Positions 8,163 through 16,824 of a DNA stretch of 64,000 nt are shown here, piece by piece. Both the position numbers and the translations under genes were made by a program. Source of the stretch: JAMXLO01 sp963794185 (GTDB lineage: Bacteria > Pseudomonadota > Alphaproteobacteria > Acetobacterales > Acetobacteraceae); contig CAWCDM010000096.1 of NCBI GenBank assembly GCA_963794185.1, positions 124,001 through 188,000 of the forward strand, read 5' to 3'. Below the pieces are notes generated by a model, which ran no database searches, was not told where the DNA came from, and worked only from the letters and a program-made list of their open reading frames with translations. The first letter of the stretch is position 1. The number at the start of each line of letters is the position of its first letter.

Positions 8163-9141
8163 ATGAAGTGGTCGCGTGAACTGAAGATCGCCCGCCGCAG
8201 CTTGCGGACTGCCATCAGGGCTGGCTCCGCCATAGCCAAGGCTCAGGCGAAGCTTCCTGCGTCGCTGCGGCTTGTGCCCTGGCCGACGCCCGATCCGCCC
8301 ATCACCGCGGACGGGCCCGTCGAGGTGAGTGACTTCGGCAGCAATCCTGGCGGGCTTGCAATGTTCATGCATGTTCCCGCCATGCGTCCGGAGGCGGGAG
8401 CGCCGCTGATCGTGCTGCTGCACGGCTGTGGCCAGTCGGCCGTCACCTTTGCCCGCGAAACCGGCTGGATGGCGCTCTCCGAGCGGCTCGGAGTGCCGCT
8501 GGTGCTCCCGGAACAGGCGGGCGAGAACAACCACGGCCGATGCTTCAACTGGTTTCGACCCTGACCATGTGCACCGCGGGTCCGGTGAGGCGCTGTCGAT
8601 CCGGCAGATGGTCGCCGCGGCAGTGCAGCGCTTCGGTTCCGATCCGAACCGCATCTACATTGCCGGGCTCTCGGCCGGCGGTGCCATGGCTGCCGCCATG
8701 CTGGCGGCGTACCCGGACGTGTTCGCCGCTGGGGCCGTGGTCGCAGGTCTGCCGGTCGGTGCCGCGAACGGCATCTCGGAGGCATTGCGGCGGATGGCCG
8801 AGGCCGGTCCTTCGCGGTCCCGCGCGGCGTGGGCGGAGCAGGTGCGCAGCGCCGCACCGGCCGACTTTCCGGGGCCATGGCCGAGATTGTCAATCTGGCA
8901 TGGCGACGCTGACCGTGTGGTCGACCCAGCCAATGCCCGGCTGTTGGCTGAGCAGTGGTCGGTACTGCATGGTCTGCACAGCGCCGGGGTCACCATCGAA
9001 TCGTCTGATGTCCGCCGGGAGGTCTGGGGACAATCGGGGTTCCCCGCCGTCGAGCTTTGGACGCTGCCAGGTCAGCCGCATGTCTGGCCGGCCGGCGCAG
9101 CGGGCGACGTTGCCCGCTTCTGGGGCATCGAGCCCGGTTGA
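8163..9141 (+). CDS. PHB depolymerase-family esterase (one frameshift)
   Basis: This is an alpha/beta hydrolase of the extracellular PHB-depolymerase/LpqC esterase type. Visible motifs are the oxyanion HGCGQSA, the nucleophile elbow GLSAGGAM, the acid in WHGDADRVVDP, and the His in GQPHVWPAG. The frame shifts near 8561, where FNWFRP runs into a stop; deleting one C from the CCC run gives FNWFRPDHVHRGSGEALSIRQMV, as in the family. Repaired length is ~325 aa. No clear signal peptide is seen, and the N-terminus is basic (MKWSRELKIARRSLR). It may act on intracellular polyester or other esters. The two small-ORF modules flank this gene. Confidence 0.85.
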
Positions 9142-9324
9142 CCGCCCTTCAACCCGGGGCGCGCAGAAGGCCCGTGCCCATGCCAAGGAGGCACGCGGTA
9201 ATCTTCTGAACTCCGTTCCACGTCACGGGTACGGTGATGGCACGGCCACAGCGGATGACGCAGTACGATAGCGTGTCCGAAATGGATTCGTCGTAACGAC
9301 GGAGGTGTGCTAGATACCCAAGCA

Positions 9325-9481
9325 GCGAGGCCGCGTTTCAGCGACCCCGCCACTTGGTTGAACAGGCTATCGGCGGCGTGCGATTGTCACTCGCACCCGC
9401 CACCTGCCCCACCAGAGTTCCCAGACAATGCGGTTGAGCATTGCGGTTTCCTCCGATGGCTCCCGGCAGGATCGCCAGGGG
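9325..9481 (-). other. Hairpin - RBS - small ORF - hairpin module, copy 2
   Basis: On the minus strand a 6-8 bp hairpin (CCTGGC, 6-nt loop, GCCGGG; 9481-9459) precedes CATCGGAGGA, a 24-codon ORF (9441-9367) and a 10-bp hairpin (GCGGGGTCGC, loop TGAAA, CGCGGCCTCGC; 9350-9325). The spacing matches copy 1 at 7858-8010 within a few bases. The segment between the hairpins, GCCATCGGAGGA, and the ORF core are the best-conserved parts. The module lies between the esterase end (9141) and the divergent response-regulator gene (9618). No U-run follows the 3' hairpin. Confidence 0.6.
9367..9441 (-). CDS. 24-residue Trp/Arg-rich small protein, copy 2
   Basis: The small ORF runs from ATG 9441 to TAG 9367, with GGAGGA 7 nt upstream. 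The peptide begins MLNRIVWELWWGRWRVRV and ends with four Arg in its last six residues. Compared with copy 1 (7895-7969), the length is identical, the block WGRWRVR is unchanged, Thr19 and Ala21 are kept, and substitutions are conservative (Leu/Val, Leu/Ile). That is the pattern expected under protein-level selection. Function is unknown. It is too short for default gene callers. Confidence 0.5.
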   Translation of the reverse strand: MLNRIVWELWWGRWRVRVTIARRR

Positions 9482-9617
9482 CATCCTGGGCAAACGCAGC
9501 AAATGATGATGCAAGGTTAGCGGCCGAGCGGCTCCGGATCGTTGCGACGGATTAACCGCGTGGCAACCCACCGCGACCATCATGAGGTGGAACGCTGCAA
9601 CCAAAAAGGTGTCCCGC

Positions 9618-10142
9618 ATGTCCAGCATTGCGCCCGCGAGGGACGTCATCATCGCGGACAACGATTACATTATCCGTGGCATCCTGCGGTCCGTGCTGGA
9701 GGGCCAGAATTTCAGCGTTTTGCAGGCCGTCGATGGTATCGAGGCGATCGACTTCGCCACACGCACGAACGCGCATCTCGTGATTCTCGACTACAAGATG
9801 CCCAAGCTGGATGGCTTCGCCGCCTCCGCGCAAATCCGTCGCCTGCCGGGCTATGCCGATGTGCCGATCGCCATTCTCACCGCGTTCGACGACGAGGCTA
9901 CACGCGCGGCGGCCGAGCAAGCCGGCGTGACCGCGTTCTTTGCCAAACCGTTCACGACAGTCGGCCTGCTGCGCGGCATCGCACGGCTGTTGGGCACCTC
10001 CCCGGCCGATGGCAGCATAGCGGCCGCAGCGGTCGCGCCTGTCGCAGACGTCTGGAAGCGCCAGCAGGATCCGGCGCCACTCTACGGCGAGCCGGAGGAG
10101 TTGTCCGAGGGCCGCCGCGTGCTGAACATCTGCCGCCGATAG
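9618..10142 (+). CDS. Response regulator, single receiver domain
   Basis: The 174-residue protein has one CheY-like receiver domain and no recognisable output domain. The acidic pair is in VIIADNDYIIRG, the phospho-acceptor Asp in LVILDYKMPKLDGF (about residue 57), the Thr in ILTAFDD, and the Lys in FFAKPFTTVG. The last 45 residues look unstructured. ATG 9618 follows AAAGGT by about 7 nt; an ATG at 9582 is possible. The gene is convergent with a hybrid histidine kinase that starts 3 bp past its stop, so the two probably form one phosphorelay with the kinase Hpt domain as partner (inference). Confidence 0.88.
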   Translation: MSSIAPARDVIIADNDYIIRGILRSVLEGQNFSVLQAVDGIEAIDFATRTNAHLVILDYKMPKLDGFAASAQIRRLPGYADVPIAILTAFDDEATRAAAEQAGVTAFFAKPFTTVGLLRGIARLLGTSPADGSIAAAAVAPVADVWKRQQDPAPLYGEPEELSEGRRVLNICRR

Positions 10143-10144
10143 GG

Positions 10145-12620
10145 TCAGCGGCTGAGGTCTCTTGTCGACGCGAAGAGTCTCGGTCCGGCCGACCGCCGCC
10201 TTTGCAGTTCTGCCAGCGCCGCGTTCGCTTCGTTTAGGATCTCGTGGACCATCCTTGGCGCCAGAACCGGATCCGCCGTGATTGCCTTGTCGAAACGGGA
10301 GGCAGCCGCCGAAAGCCGTGCGTAACCCAAAGTGCCTGCACTGCCGGCTAGGTCGTGCGCCAGTTCCGCAAGCACATCCGACGCGGCAAACGGGTCGGCT
10401 TCGCCGAGATACTTCACCAGCGCCTCGATCCGCAACGTCAGGCAATCCAGCAGCCAATGCACTTCATCCGAACTCATGCAGGTTGCAAGCTGGGCCATGA
10501 TATCGACGTCCGCCACCGGCGACGCAACGCGCGGCCAAGCCGCGGCGACCCGGGTGACGACCGCCAGAAGCTCCGCCTGGGTGACCGGCTTGGCCAAATG
10601 CTCCACCATGCCAGCTCGGTGGCATTCTTCCGCGTGCTGATCGAGCGCGTTCGCGGTCATCGCCACGATGGGAACCTGACCGCGCGATCCGGCAAGCGCT
10701 TTGATCTGCTTCGTCGCCTCCAATCCGTCCATCCCATGCATCCGCATGTCCATGAGCACGAGATCGAAGTCGTCGGTGGCGGCGAGACGGACCGCCTCCA
10801 GGCCGTCGTGGGCCGCGGTTGTCGTGTGTCCCGCCTGTTCCAGGAACGACACCGTCACGTTGCGCGTCACTTCCGAATCGTCAACCACCAGAACGCGAAG
10901 CTCGCGCCGGGATGACGTTCTTGCTTCGTCGGCCACCATGACGGGCTGGTCAGCAACGCCCGATGGCAGCTCCAACCAGAACACGCTGCCGCCGCCCGAG
11001 TTCCCACGATGGCCCAGGTGGCCGCCCATTCTCATGGTAAGGCGATGGGCAATCGCCAGCCCGAGACCGGTTCCCTCGATACTGGTTTGCTCGGCGCCGA
11101 AGCGTTCGTATTCCTTGAACAGCCGGTGACGCCGCCCCTCCGGTATGCCGATGCCGGTATCGGCACACCTCGATCCTGAGATGCTCCTCGGTTCCCATCA
11201 GGCGCAGCTCGATCGCGCCCCGCGGCGTGTATTTCACCGCATTGCTCAGGAGATTCATCAGGATCTGCCGAAGCTGAACGCCGTCCGTGACGAAGTGGCT
11301 CGGCGCGCCGTCTGCCACGGCAAGGCTCGTCTTCAGTTGTCGCGCCCTGACGCCCGGATCGATCAGGCCAAGGCACTCTTCGAGCAAGGACCTCACGTCG
11401 ATCCGGGTCATGTGCAACGTCGGCCCGCGTGCCTCCATCCGGGCGTAGTCGAGCACTGCGTTGACCACGTCGCGCATGAGCTTGCCGGCGGTGACGATCT
11501 CCGCGACCTGCCTCGACTGCGCCGACGTCAAGCCGCCATCCCTGGTCAGTTGGTCCGCATAGCCGAGGACGCCTTGCAGCGGCGTGCGCAGCTCGTGGCT
11601 CAACGTTGTGAGGTAGCGCGACTTCTCCCGGCCTGCCTGCTCGGCTGCCTCGCGCTGCCGCAGCTCCTGGCACAGCCGAGCTATCAACAGCGCTCCTGCC
11701 CCGGCAAGCACAGCGCCTGCGAGGAAGATCAGCAGGACCCTCGGGCGCCATCCGGGGTCGATCTCCTTGCTTGCAATACCCACGCTCACGATCAGCGGCA
11801 GCGTGCCAACGCGCCGGAAGGCGAATTGCCGCAGGACATGGTCGTTCGGGTCAATCGCTGCGAACGATGGCGTCCCGGTTCGCGTGAACTCGCTGGACGG
11901 TGCCGTGGCATCGACGATACGGCCGACGTCGTTCCGATCGAACGGCAGCCGCATCAGGACGGTGCCATCGTCGCGCAGCAGCGCCACCGATCCTCCCTGG
12001 CCAAGACCAAGTCGGCTGAACAGATCCCGGAAGTAAGCGACCCGGACGCCAAGGACGACAACACCAGCGAACCTGCCAGCCGCACCGGATACACGGCGGC
12101 TGATCGTTATGCCGGCGTATTCCTCCTGCGTGGGCGCGAACGGCTTGCCGATGAAGATGCCATTGGCCTCGCTCCGGCGCAGCGCGTTGAAGTAGTCGCG
12201 GCTTGCCCAGTTGGTGGTGTGCTCCTCCACTGGCAAACCGGCGGCGACATCGCCGTTTTCGTCCAGCACGTTGACGAAGGCGACATACCGATCACGGGGC
12301 GCCGCACCGAACAGCGCAAGGTTGCGCTGTTCCGGACCCAGGCCCATGATGGCTGGTGACTGCAGCAATGCAATGGTTGTCTGCAGCGTGAGATCGAACA
12401 GCTCTACGCTGCGCGCAACATCCTGCTCTACCACGGCGGCAAGCCGGGTGGCCGTCGCGTCTGCCAGCCGCTCCGCATCGCGGCCTGCCTCCAGTGCCAA
12501 AAAGCCGCAGATGACGACGAAGGCCAGGGTGAGACCTGCCGCACAGACCAACAACATTTTTGTCGTCAGCGAAGGCGGCGGCCAGCGCTTCATCCGTGCC
12601 GGCAATGATAGCAAACCCAT
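10145..12620 (-). CDS. Hybrid sensor histidine kinase with REC and Hpt domains (one frameshift)
   Basis: Domain order: a TM helix near residues 20-42 (MLLVCAAGLTLAFVVICGFLAL), a periplasmic Cache/PDC-like sensor to about residue 290 (NWASRDYFNALRRSE...GKPFAPTQEEYAGITISRRV), a second TM (VLLIFLAGAVLAGAGALLIA), HisKA with TLSHELRTPLQGVLGY (His ~342), HATPase with LLSNAVKYTPRG, a receiver (LVLMDMRMHGMDG), and an Hpt domain (AELAHDLAGSAGTLGYA). The frame breaks near 11165 in the HATPase (RIEV, then a shift by one inserted base into EYERFGAEQTSIEGTGLGLAIAHRL). Repaired length is ~825 aa. The layout is that of BarA/TorS-type tripartite sensors. The signal is unknown. Confidence 0.88.
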
Positions 12621-12793
12621 GTATGCTGCCTTTCCAGGTGCACGACTGTAGGCAGCAAATCCCTAGCCAACGGTTGACGGCGGCTGGTCTCCCGACCGAA
12701 CGCTGCGTCGCTGGATCGTCCGTCTTGAAGGCACAAAAAGATTGCCGCATATTGCGTGTTAATGCCTAGGACATCATAAATCGCGTACGGTGC

Positions 12794-13090
12794 ATGATCA
12801 CTGCTGCACAGATGCGCGCCGCGCGCGCGCTGCTCGGGATCGACCAGCGGGCGCTCGCCGAGCTGTCCGGCCTGTCGCTTCCGACCATCCAGCGGATGGA
12901 GGCAAGTGACGGCGTGGTCCGCGGCAACGTCGATTCCCTGATGAAGCTGGTCGGCGCTCTCGATGCGGCGGGGATCGAACTGATAGCGGAAGGCGCAGCC
13001 AGCGAACATGGGGGCCGCGGGCTGCGGCTGGCGACCCCTACTTCCGCACCGCGTAGCGGGCGCCCGCCACGAAGCACCCGCCGCGCATGA
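12794..13090 (+). CDS. XRE-family transcriptional regulator
   Basis: The 98-residue protein has an N-terminal helix-turn-helix (MRAARALLGIDQRALAELSGLSLPTIQRMEAS) of the Cro/C1 type, followed by LMKLVGALDAAGIELIAEGA. Such short regulators often repress their own operon. Its last codons overlap the start of hyfB (ATGA at 13087-13090), so it is translationally coupled to the hyf cluster and is the best candidate for its local regulator (inference). The C-terminal 25 residues are basic and Pro/Ser-rich. It lies 173 bp from the divergent kinase gene. Confidence 0.85.
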   Translation: MITAAQMRAARALLGIDQRALAELSGLSLPTIQRMEASDGVVRGNVDSLMKLVGALDAAGIELIAEGAASEHGGRGLRLATPTSAPRSGRPPRSTRRA

Positions 13091-15088
13091 TCCCGCTCAC
13101 GCTCGCCTGCATCGCCCTGCTGCTCTGCCTCGGCATCGCCGGCGCATTCGTCGCGCATGCCCCATTCGGACGGAGCATCGTCTATGGCGGCAGCCTCGGC
13201 GTCTCCGTGCTGTCACTGCTGGCGGGCCTGGCATCGCTCGGCGCCGAGCCATCGGTCGTGACGTTGCCGCTCGGCCTGCCCTGGATCGGCGCGCATTTCC
13301 GCCTCGATCCGCTGGCTGCGTTCTTCCTGGTCGTGGTCGGGCTCGGCAGCGCCGGCGCCAGCCTCTATGCGCTCGGCTACGGCAGGCACGAACACGAGCC
13401 GCAACGCGTGCTGCCGTTCTATCCGGCCTTCCTTGCCGCGCTGAACCTCGTCGTGGTGGCCGACGATGCGTTCAGCTTCCTGTTCGCGTGGGAGCTGATG
13501 TCGCTAACCTCATGGGCGCTGGTGATGTCGCACGATCGCGAGGGCGGCAATGCCTACGCCGGCTACGTCTACATCATCATGGCCATCTTCTCCGGTCTGG
13601 CGCTGCTGCTGTGCTTCGGCCTGCTTGCGGGACCGACCGGCAGCTACGCCTTCGACGCGATGCGCGCGGTGCATCCCACGACCGGAATTGCCGCGATCGC
13701 CCTGGTGCTGGCACTGATCGGCGCGGGATCGAAGGCCGGCGTGGTGCCGTTGCACGCCTGGCTGCCGCTGGCGCATCCCGCCGCGCCGAGCCATGTCTCG
13801 GCGCTGATGAGCGGGGTGATGACGAAGGTCGCGGTATACGGCTTCGTGCGCATCGTCTTCGACCTGCTCGGCACGCCCACCTCGTGGTCCGGCATCGTCG
13901 TTCTGGCGGTCGGCGGCATCACCGCCGTGCTGGGCGTGCTGTACGCGTTGATGGAGCATGACCTGAAGCGGCTGCTCGCCTACCACACGGTGGAGAACAT
14001 CGGCATCATCTTCATCGGCCTCGGCCTGGCGCTGGCATTCGGTGCCAACGGGCTGGCGACGGCCGCGGCGCTCGGGCTCACCGCGGCGCTGTTCCACGTG
14101 TTCAACCACTCGGTGTTCAAGAGCCTGCTGTTCTTCGGCGCCGGCGCCGTGCTGACCGCGACCGGCGAGCGCGACATGGACCGGCTCGGCGGGCTGATCC
14201 ATCGCATGCCGAAGACGGCGTTCGCGTTCCTGGTGGGCTGCGTGGCGATCTCCGCCCTGCCGCCGCTGAATGGGTTCGTGTCCGAGTGGCTGACCTTCCA
14301 GGCGATCCTGCTCCATCCCGATCTGCCGCAATGGGGGTTCAAGATCATGATCCCCACGGATGGCGCGCTGCTGGCGTTGTCCGCGGCACTTGCCGCCGCG
14401 TGCTTCGTCAAGGCGTTCGGCGTGACCTTCCTCGGCCGGCCGCGCACGCGGGTTGCGGCGGAGGCGCAGGAGGTCGACCGCTGTTCGCTTGCCGCGATGT
14501 TCGTGTTCGCGGGTCTGTGCCTGCTTGCCGGTATCTTCCCCGGCGTGGTGATCGACCTGCTCGCGCCCGTGGTTCATGCGCTGACCGGGGCGCATATGCC
14601 GACGCAGCTCGGCGTGGCGTGGCTCTCCATCGTGCCGGTCGAAAGCGCCCGCAGCTCGTACAACGGACTGCTGGTTTTCCTGTTCATTGGCGCATCGGCG
14701 TCGCTGGCCGTGCTGGCGATCCATCGCTTCGCCTCGCACGCGCTGCGCCGAGGGCCGGCATGGGATTGCGGCTTTCCCGACCCGAGCCCGGCAACGCAAT
14801 ACACCAGCGGCAGCTTCGCCCAGCCGATCCGCCGGGTCTACGGCGCCGTCGTGTTCCGCACGCATGAGACGGTGAGCATGCCGCCGCCCGGCGACATCGG
14901 TCCGGCACGCATCGAGAAGCACATCAGCGACGTGATCTGGGACGTGTTCTATGCACCCGATCGCCGGCGCCGTCTGGCGCGTGGCCGAGGTGCTCAACCA
15001 TCTGCAGTTCCTGACCATCCGGCGCTATCTCGGGTTCGTGTTCGCCGCGCTGGTGATCCTGCTGCTGGCGCTGGTGCTATGGCAGTGA
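13087..15088 (+). CDS. hyfB: Hydrogenase-4 component B-like proton-antiporter subunit (one frameshift)
   Basis: This is a NuoL/MrpA-type polytopic subunit with about 16 TM helices. Family features include FLFAWELMSLTSWALV, the channel-type residues in GAGSKAGVVPLHAWLPLAHPAAPSHVSALMSG, LLAYHTVENIGIIFIGLGLAL and FHVFNHSVFKSLLFFGAGAV. Such subunits move protons or sodium when coupled to redox chemistry. Near 14955 one extra C in GCACCCGATC breaks the frame; without it the sequence continues YAPIAGAVWRVAEVLNHL to TGA 15086. The uncorrected frame would run on into hyfC and mimic a 976-residue fusion. Repaired length is ~667 aa. The start overlaps the XRE gene. Confidence 0.9.
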
Positions 15089-16017
15089 CCCAGGACCTGC
15101 TCGTGCAGGGCGTGCAGATGGTGCTCGTGCTGCTGCTGGCGCCGCTGCTCACCGGCCTGGTGCGCAAGGTGAAGGCGCGGCTGCAGCGCCGCCGCGGACC
15201 GTCGCTGATCCAGCCCTATCGCGACCTGAAGCGGCTGCTCGGCAAGGAGGTGGTGCTGGCCGAGAACGCGTCCTGGCTGTTCCGTGTCGCGCCGTACGTG
15301 ATCTTCGCCGTCACCTGGGTGGCCGCGGCGCTGGTGCCGACCTTCGCCACGGGACTGCTGTTCAGCTGGTCGGGTGACCTGATCGCGATCACCGCGCTGC
15401 TCGGCAGCGCGCGCTTCGCACAGGCGCTGGCCGCGATGGACATCGGCACGAGCTTCGGCGGCATCGGCGCGTCGCGCGAGGTGATGATCGCCTCGCTCGC
15501 CGAACCGGCGATGCTGATGATCGTGCTGTCGGTCGCGCTGATCGCCGGCTCGACGCAGCTCTCCACGATCGCCGACTACATGGCGTTCTCCGCCGTTGGG
15601 CTACGTGTGTCGCTCGCACTTGGCCTGGTCGCGCTCATCATCGTCGCACTTGCCGAGAACGCGCGGATCCCGGTCGACAATCCGGCCACGCACCTGGAGC
15701 TCACCATGGTGCATGAGGCGATGGTGCTGGAGTATTCCGGCCGCCATCTGGCGATGATCGAGCTCGCCGCGTCTCTGAAACTGCTGCTGTACGTCTCGGT
15801 GATCGCCTGCCTGTTCGTGCCGGTCGGTCTCGCCGGCGGCTATGCCATCGGATTCGGGTTGTATCTGACCAAGCTTGCGGTGGCCGGCGTGCTGCTCGGC
15901 GTCTTCGAGATGTCGATCGCCAAGATGCGCGTGTTCCGCGTGCCCAACTTCCTGGGCGCCGCGCTGATGCTGGGACTGCTCGGCGTGCTGCTGCTGTTCG
16001 TGTCGGAAGGCATGTGA
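15079..16017 (+). CDS. hyfC: Hydrogenase-4 component C-like (NuoH-type) membrane subunit
   Basis: The 312-residue, 8-TM protein belongs to the HyfC/HycD/NuoH family that anchors the peripheral arm in energy-converting complexes. The N-terminus GLVRKVKARLQRRRGPSLIQPYRDLKRLLGKE and the loop ALAENARIPVDNPATHLELTMVHEAMVLEYSGRHLA are conserved, and carry the acidic residues lining the quinone or proton path in complex I. The start ATG 15079 overlaps the repaired hyfB stop, and the stop overlaps the hyfE start (TGATG at 16015-16019). No damage is seen. Confidence 0.93.
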   Translation: MAVTQDLLVQGVQMVLVLLLAPLLTGLVRKVKARLQRRRGPSLIQPYRDLKRLLGKEVVLAENASWLFRVAPYVIFAVTWVAAALVPTFATGLLFSWSGDLIAITALLGSARFAQALAAMDIGTSFGGIGASREVMIASLAEPAMLMIVLSVALIAGSTQLSTIADYMAFSAVGLRVSLALGLVALIIVALAENARIPVDNPATHLELTMVHEAMVLEYSGRHLAMIELAASLKLLLYVSVIACLFVPVGLAGGYAIGFGLYLTKLAVAGVLLGVFEMSIAKMRVFRVPNFLGAALMLGLLGVLLLFVSEGM

Positions 16018-16682
16018 TGCGCGGCAGCCTCGCCTTCGACGTGTCGCACATGCTGGCCGGCGGACTGGTGCTGGCGAGCTTCATGATGCTGTATCAGGAC
16101 CGGCTCTACGCTCTGATCAACGTGCTTGCATTGCATGCGCTGATTCTTGCGCTTTCGGTCGCTTGGCAGGCGTACATCCAGAACGCGCCGCACCTTTACA
16201 TCACCGCTGCGATCGCGCTCGTGTTCAAGGCAATGGTGGTTCCCTGGGCGCTGCGACGGATGGTGTTCCGCCTGGGCATCCACCGCGAGATCGAGACCGT
16301 GGTCAGCATCGGACTGACCATGCTGGCCGGCATTGCGCTCGTGGCATTGTCGCTGATGGTGATGCTGCCGGTGACCGCGCACGCCGATCCGGTGGCGCGC
16401 GAGGACATCGCCATGGCGCTGTCGGTGGTGCTGATCGGGCTGCTGATGATGGTGACGCGGCGCAACGCGGTGAGCCAGGTGGCTGGGTTTCTGTCGCTGG
16501 AGAACGGTGTGAACCTGGCGGCGACCGGCGCGCAGGGTATGCCGCTCGTGGTGGAGATCAGTGTGGCGTTCTCCATCCTGATCGCGTTCATCGTAATCGG
16601 CATCTTCCTGTTCCGCATCCGCGAGCGCTTCGACACGGTGGATCTCGAGGCGCTCGATCAGTTCCGGGGTGAACGGCAATGA
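16017..16682 (+). CDS. hyfE: Hydrogenase-4 component E-like membrane subunit
   Basis: The 221-residue protein is very hydrophobic with about 6-7 TM helices. Its C-terminal half (MVTRRNAVSQVAGFLSLENGVNLAA) matches the NuoK/MnhC-like part of HyfE, including the buried acidic residue in LSLENG. It is a proton-path subunit of group 4 hydrogenase-like complexes. ATG 16017 overlaps the hyfC stop. A GTG codon directly before it is less likely. The following gene hyfF begins after a palindromic repeat element, so transcription probably continues through that repeat. Confidence 0.9.
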   Translation: MRGSLAFDVSHMLAGGLVLASFMMLYQDRLYALINVLALHALILALSVAWQAYIQNAPHLYITAAIALVFKAMVVPWALRRMVFRLGIHREIETVVSIGLTMLAGIALVALSLMVMLPVTAHADPVAREDIAMALSVVLIGLLMMVTRRNAVSQVAGFLSLENGVNLAATGAQGMPLVVEISVAFSILIAFIVIGIFLFRIRERFDTVDLEALDQFRGERQ

Positions 16683-16716
16683 GCGGACGGCGCGCTTCGT
16701 TATCAATATTATCATT

Positions 16717-16822
16717 CCCTCCCCCCTTGCGGGGGAGGGTTAGGGTGGGGGGTGCCGGCGCGTGGACGACCGCGCTGCTCGGCCCCCTCCCCCCAACTCC
16801 CTCCCGCAAGGGGAGGGGGAGG
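16717..16822. repeat. Palindromic GC-rich repeat element between hyfE and hyfF
   Basis: The left arm (CCCTCCCCCCTTGCGGGGGA..., 16717-16757) and right arm (GGCCCCCTCCCCCC..., 16781-16822) are imperfect inverted repeats of about 40 bp separated by about 24 bp. The arms share the CTTGCGGG-GAGGG signature with the element at 4251-4379. The right arm ends GGGGAGGGGGAGG, only 2 nt before the hyfF ATG at 16825, so the repeat supplies the Shine-Dalgarno sequence of hyfF. Folding of the palindrome could mask this site. Confidence 0.85.
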
Positions 16823-16824
16823 AC

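Noticed and set aside
13510..15018. Long antisense frame (about 500 codons) opposite hyfB
   Set aside because: High-GC codon bias opens the opposite strand. The translation is low-complexity, rich in Arg, His and Gln, with no family pattern.
13087..16017. A continuous 976-codon frame resembling a HyfB-HyfC fusion
   Set aside because: The fused stretch between them (from 14955) is not family-like. Removing one extra C restores the true HyfB end and a TGA at 15086 that overlaps the hyfC start.
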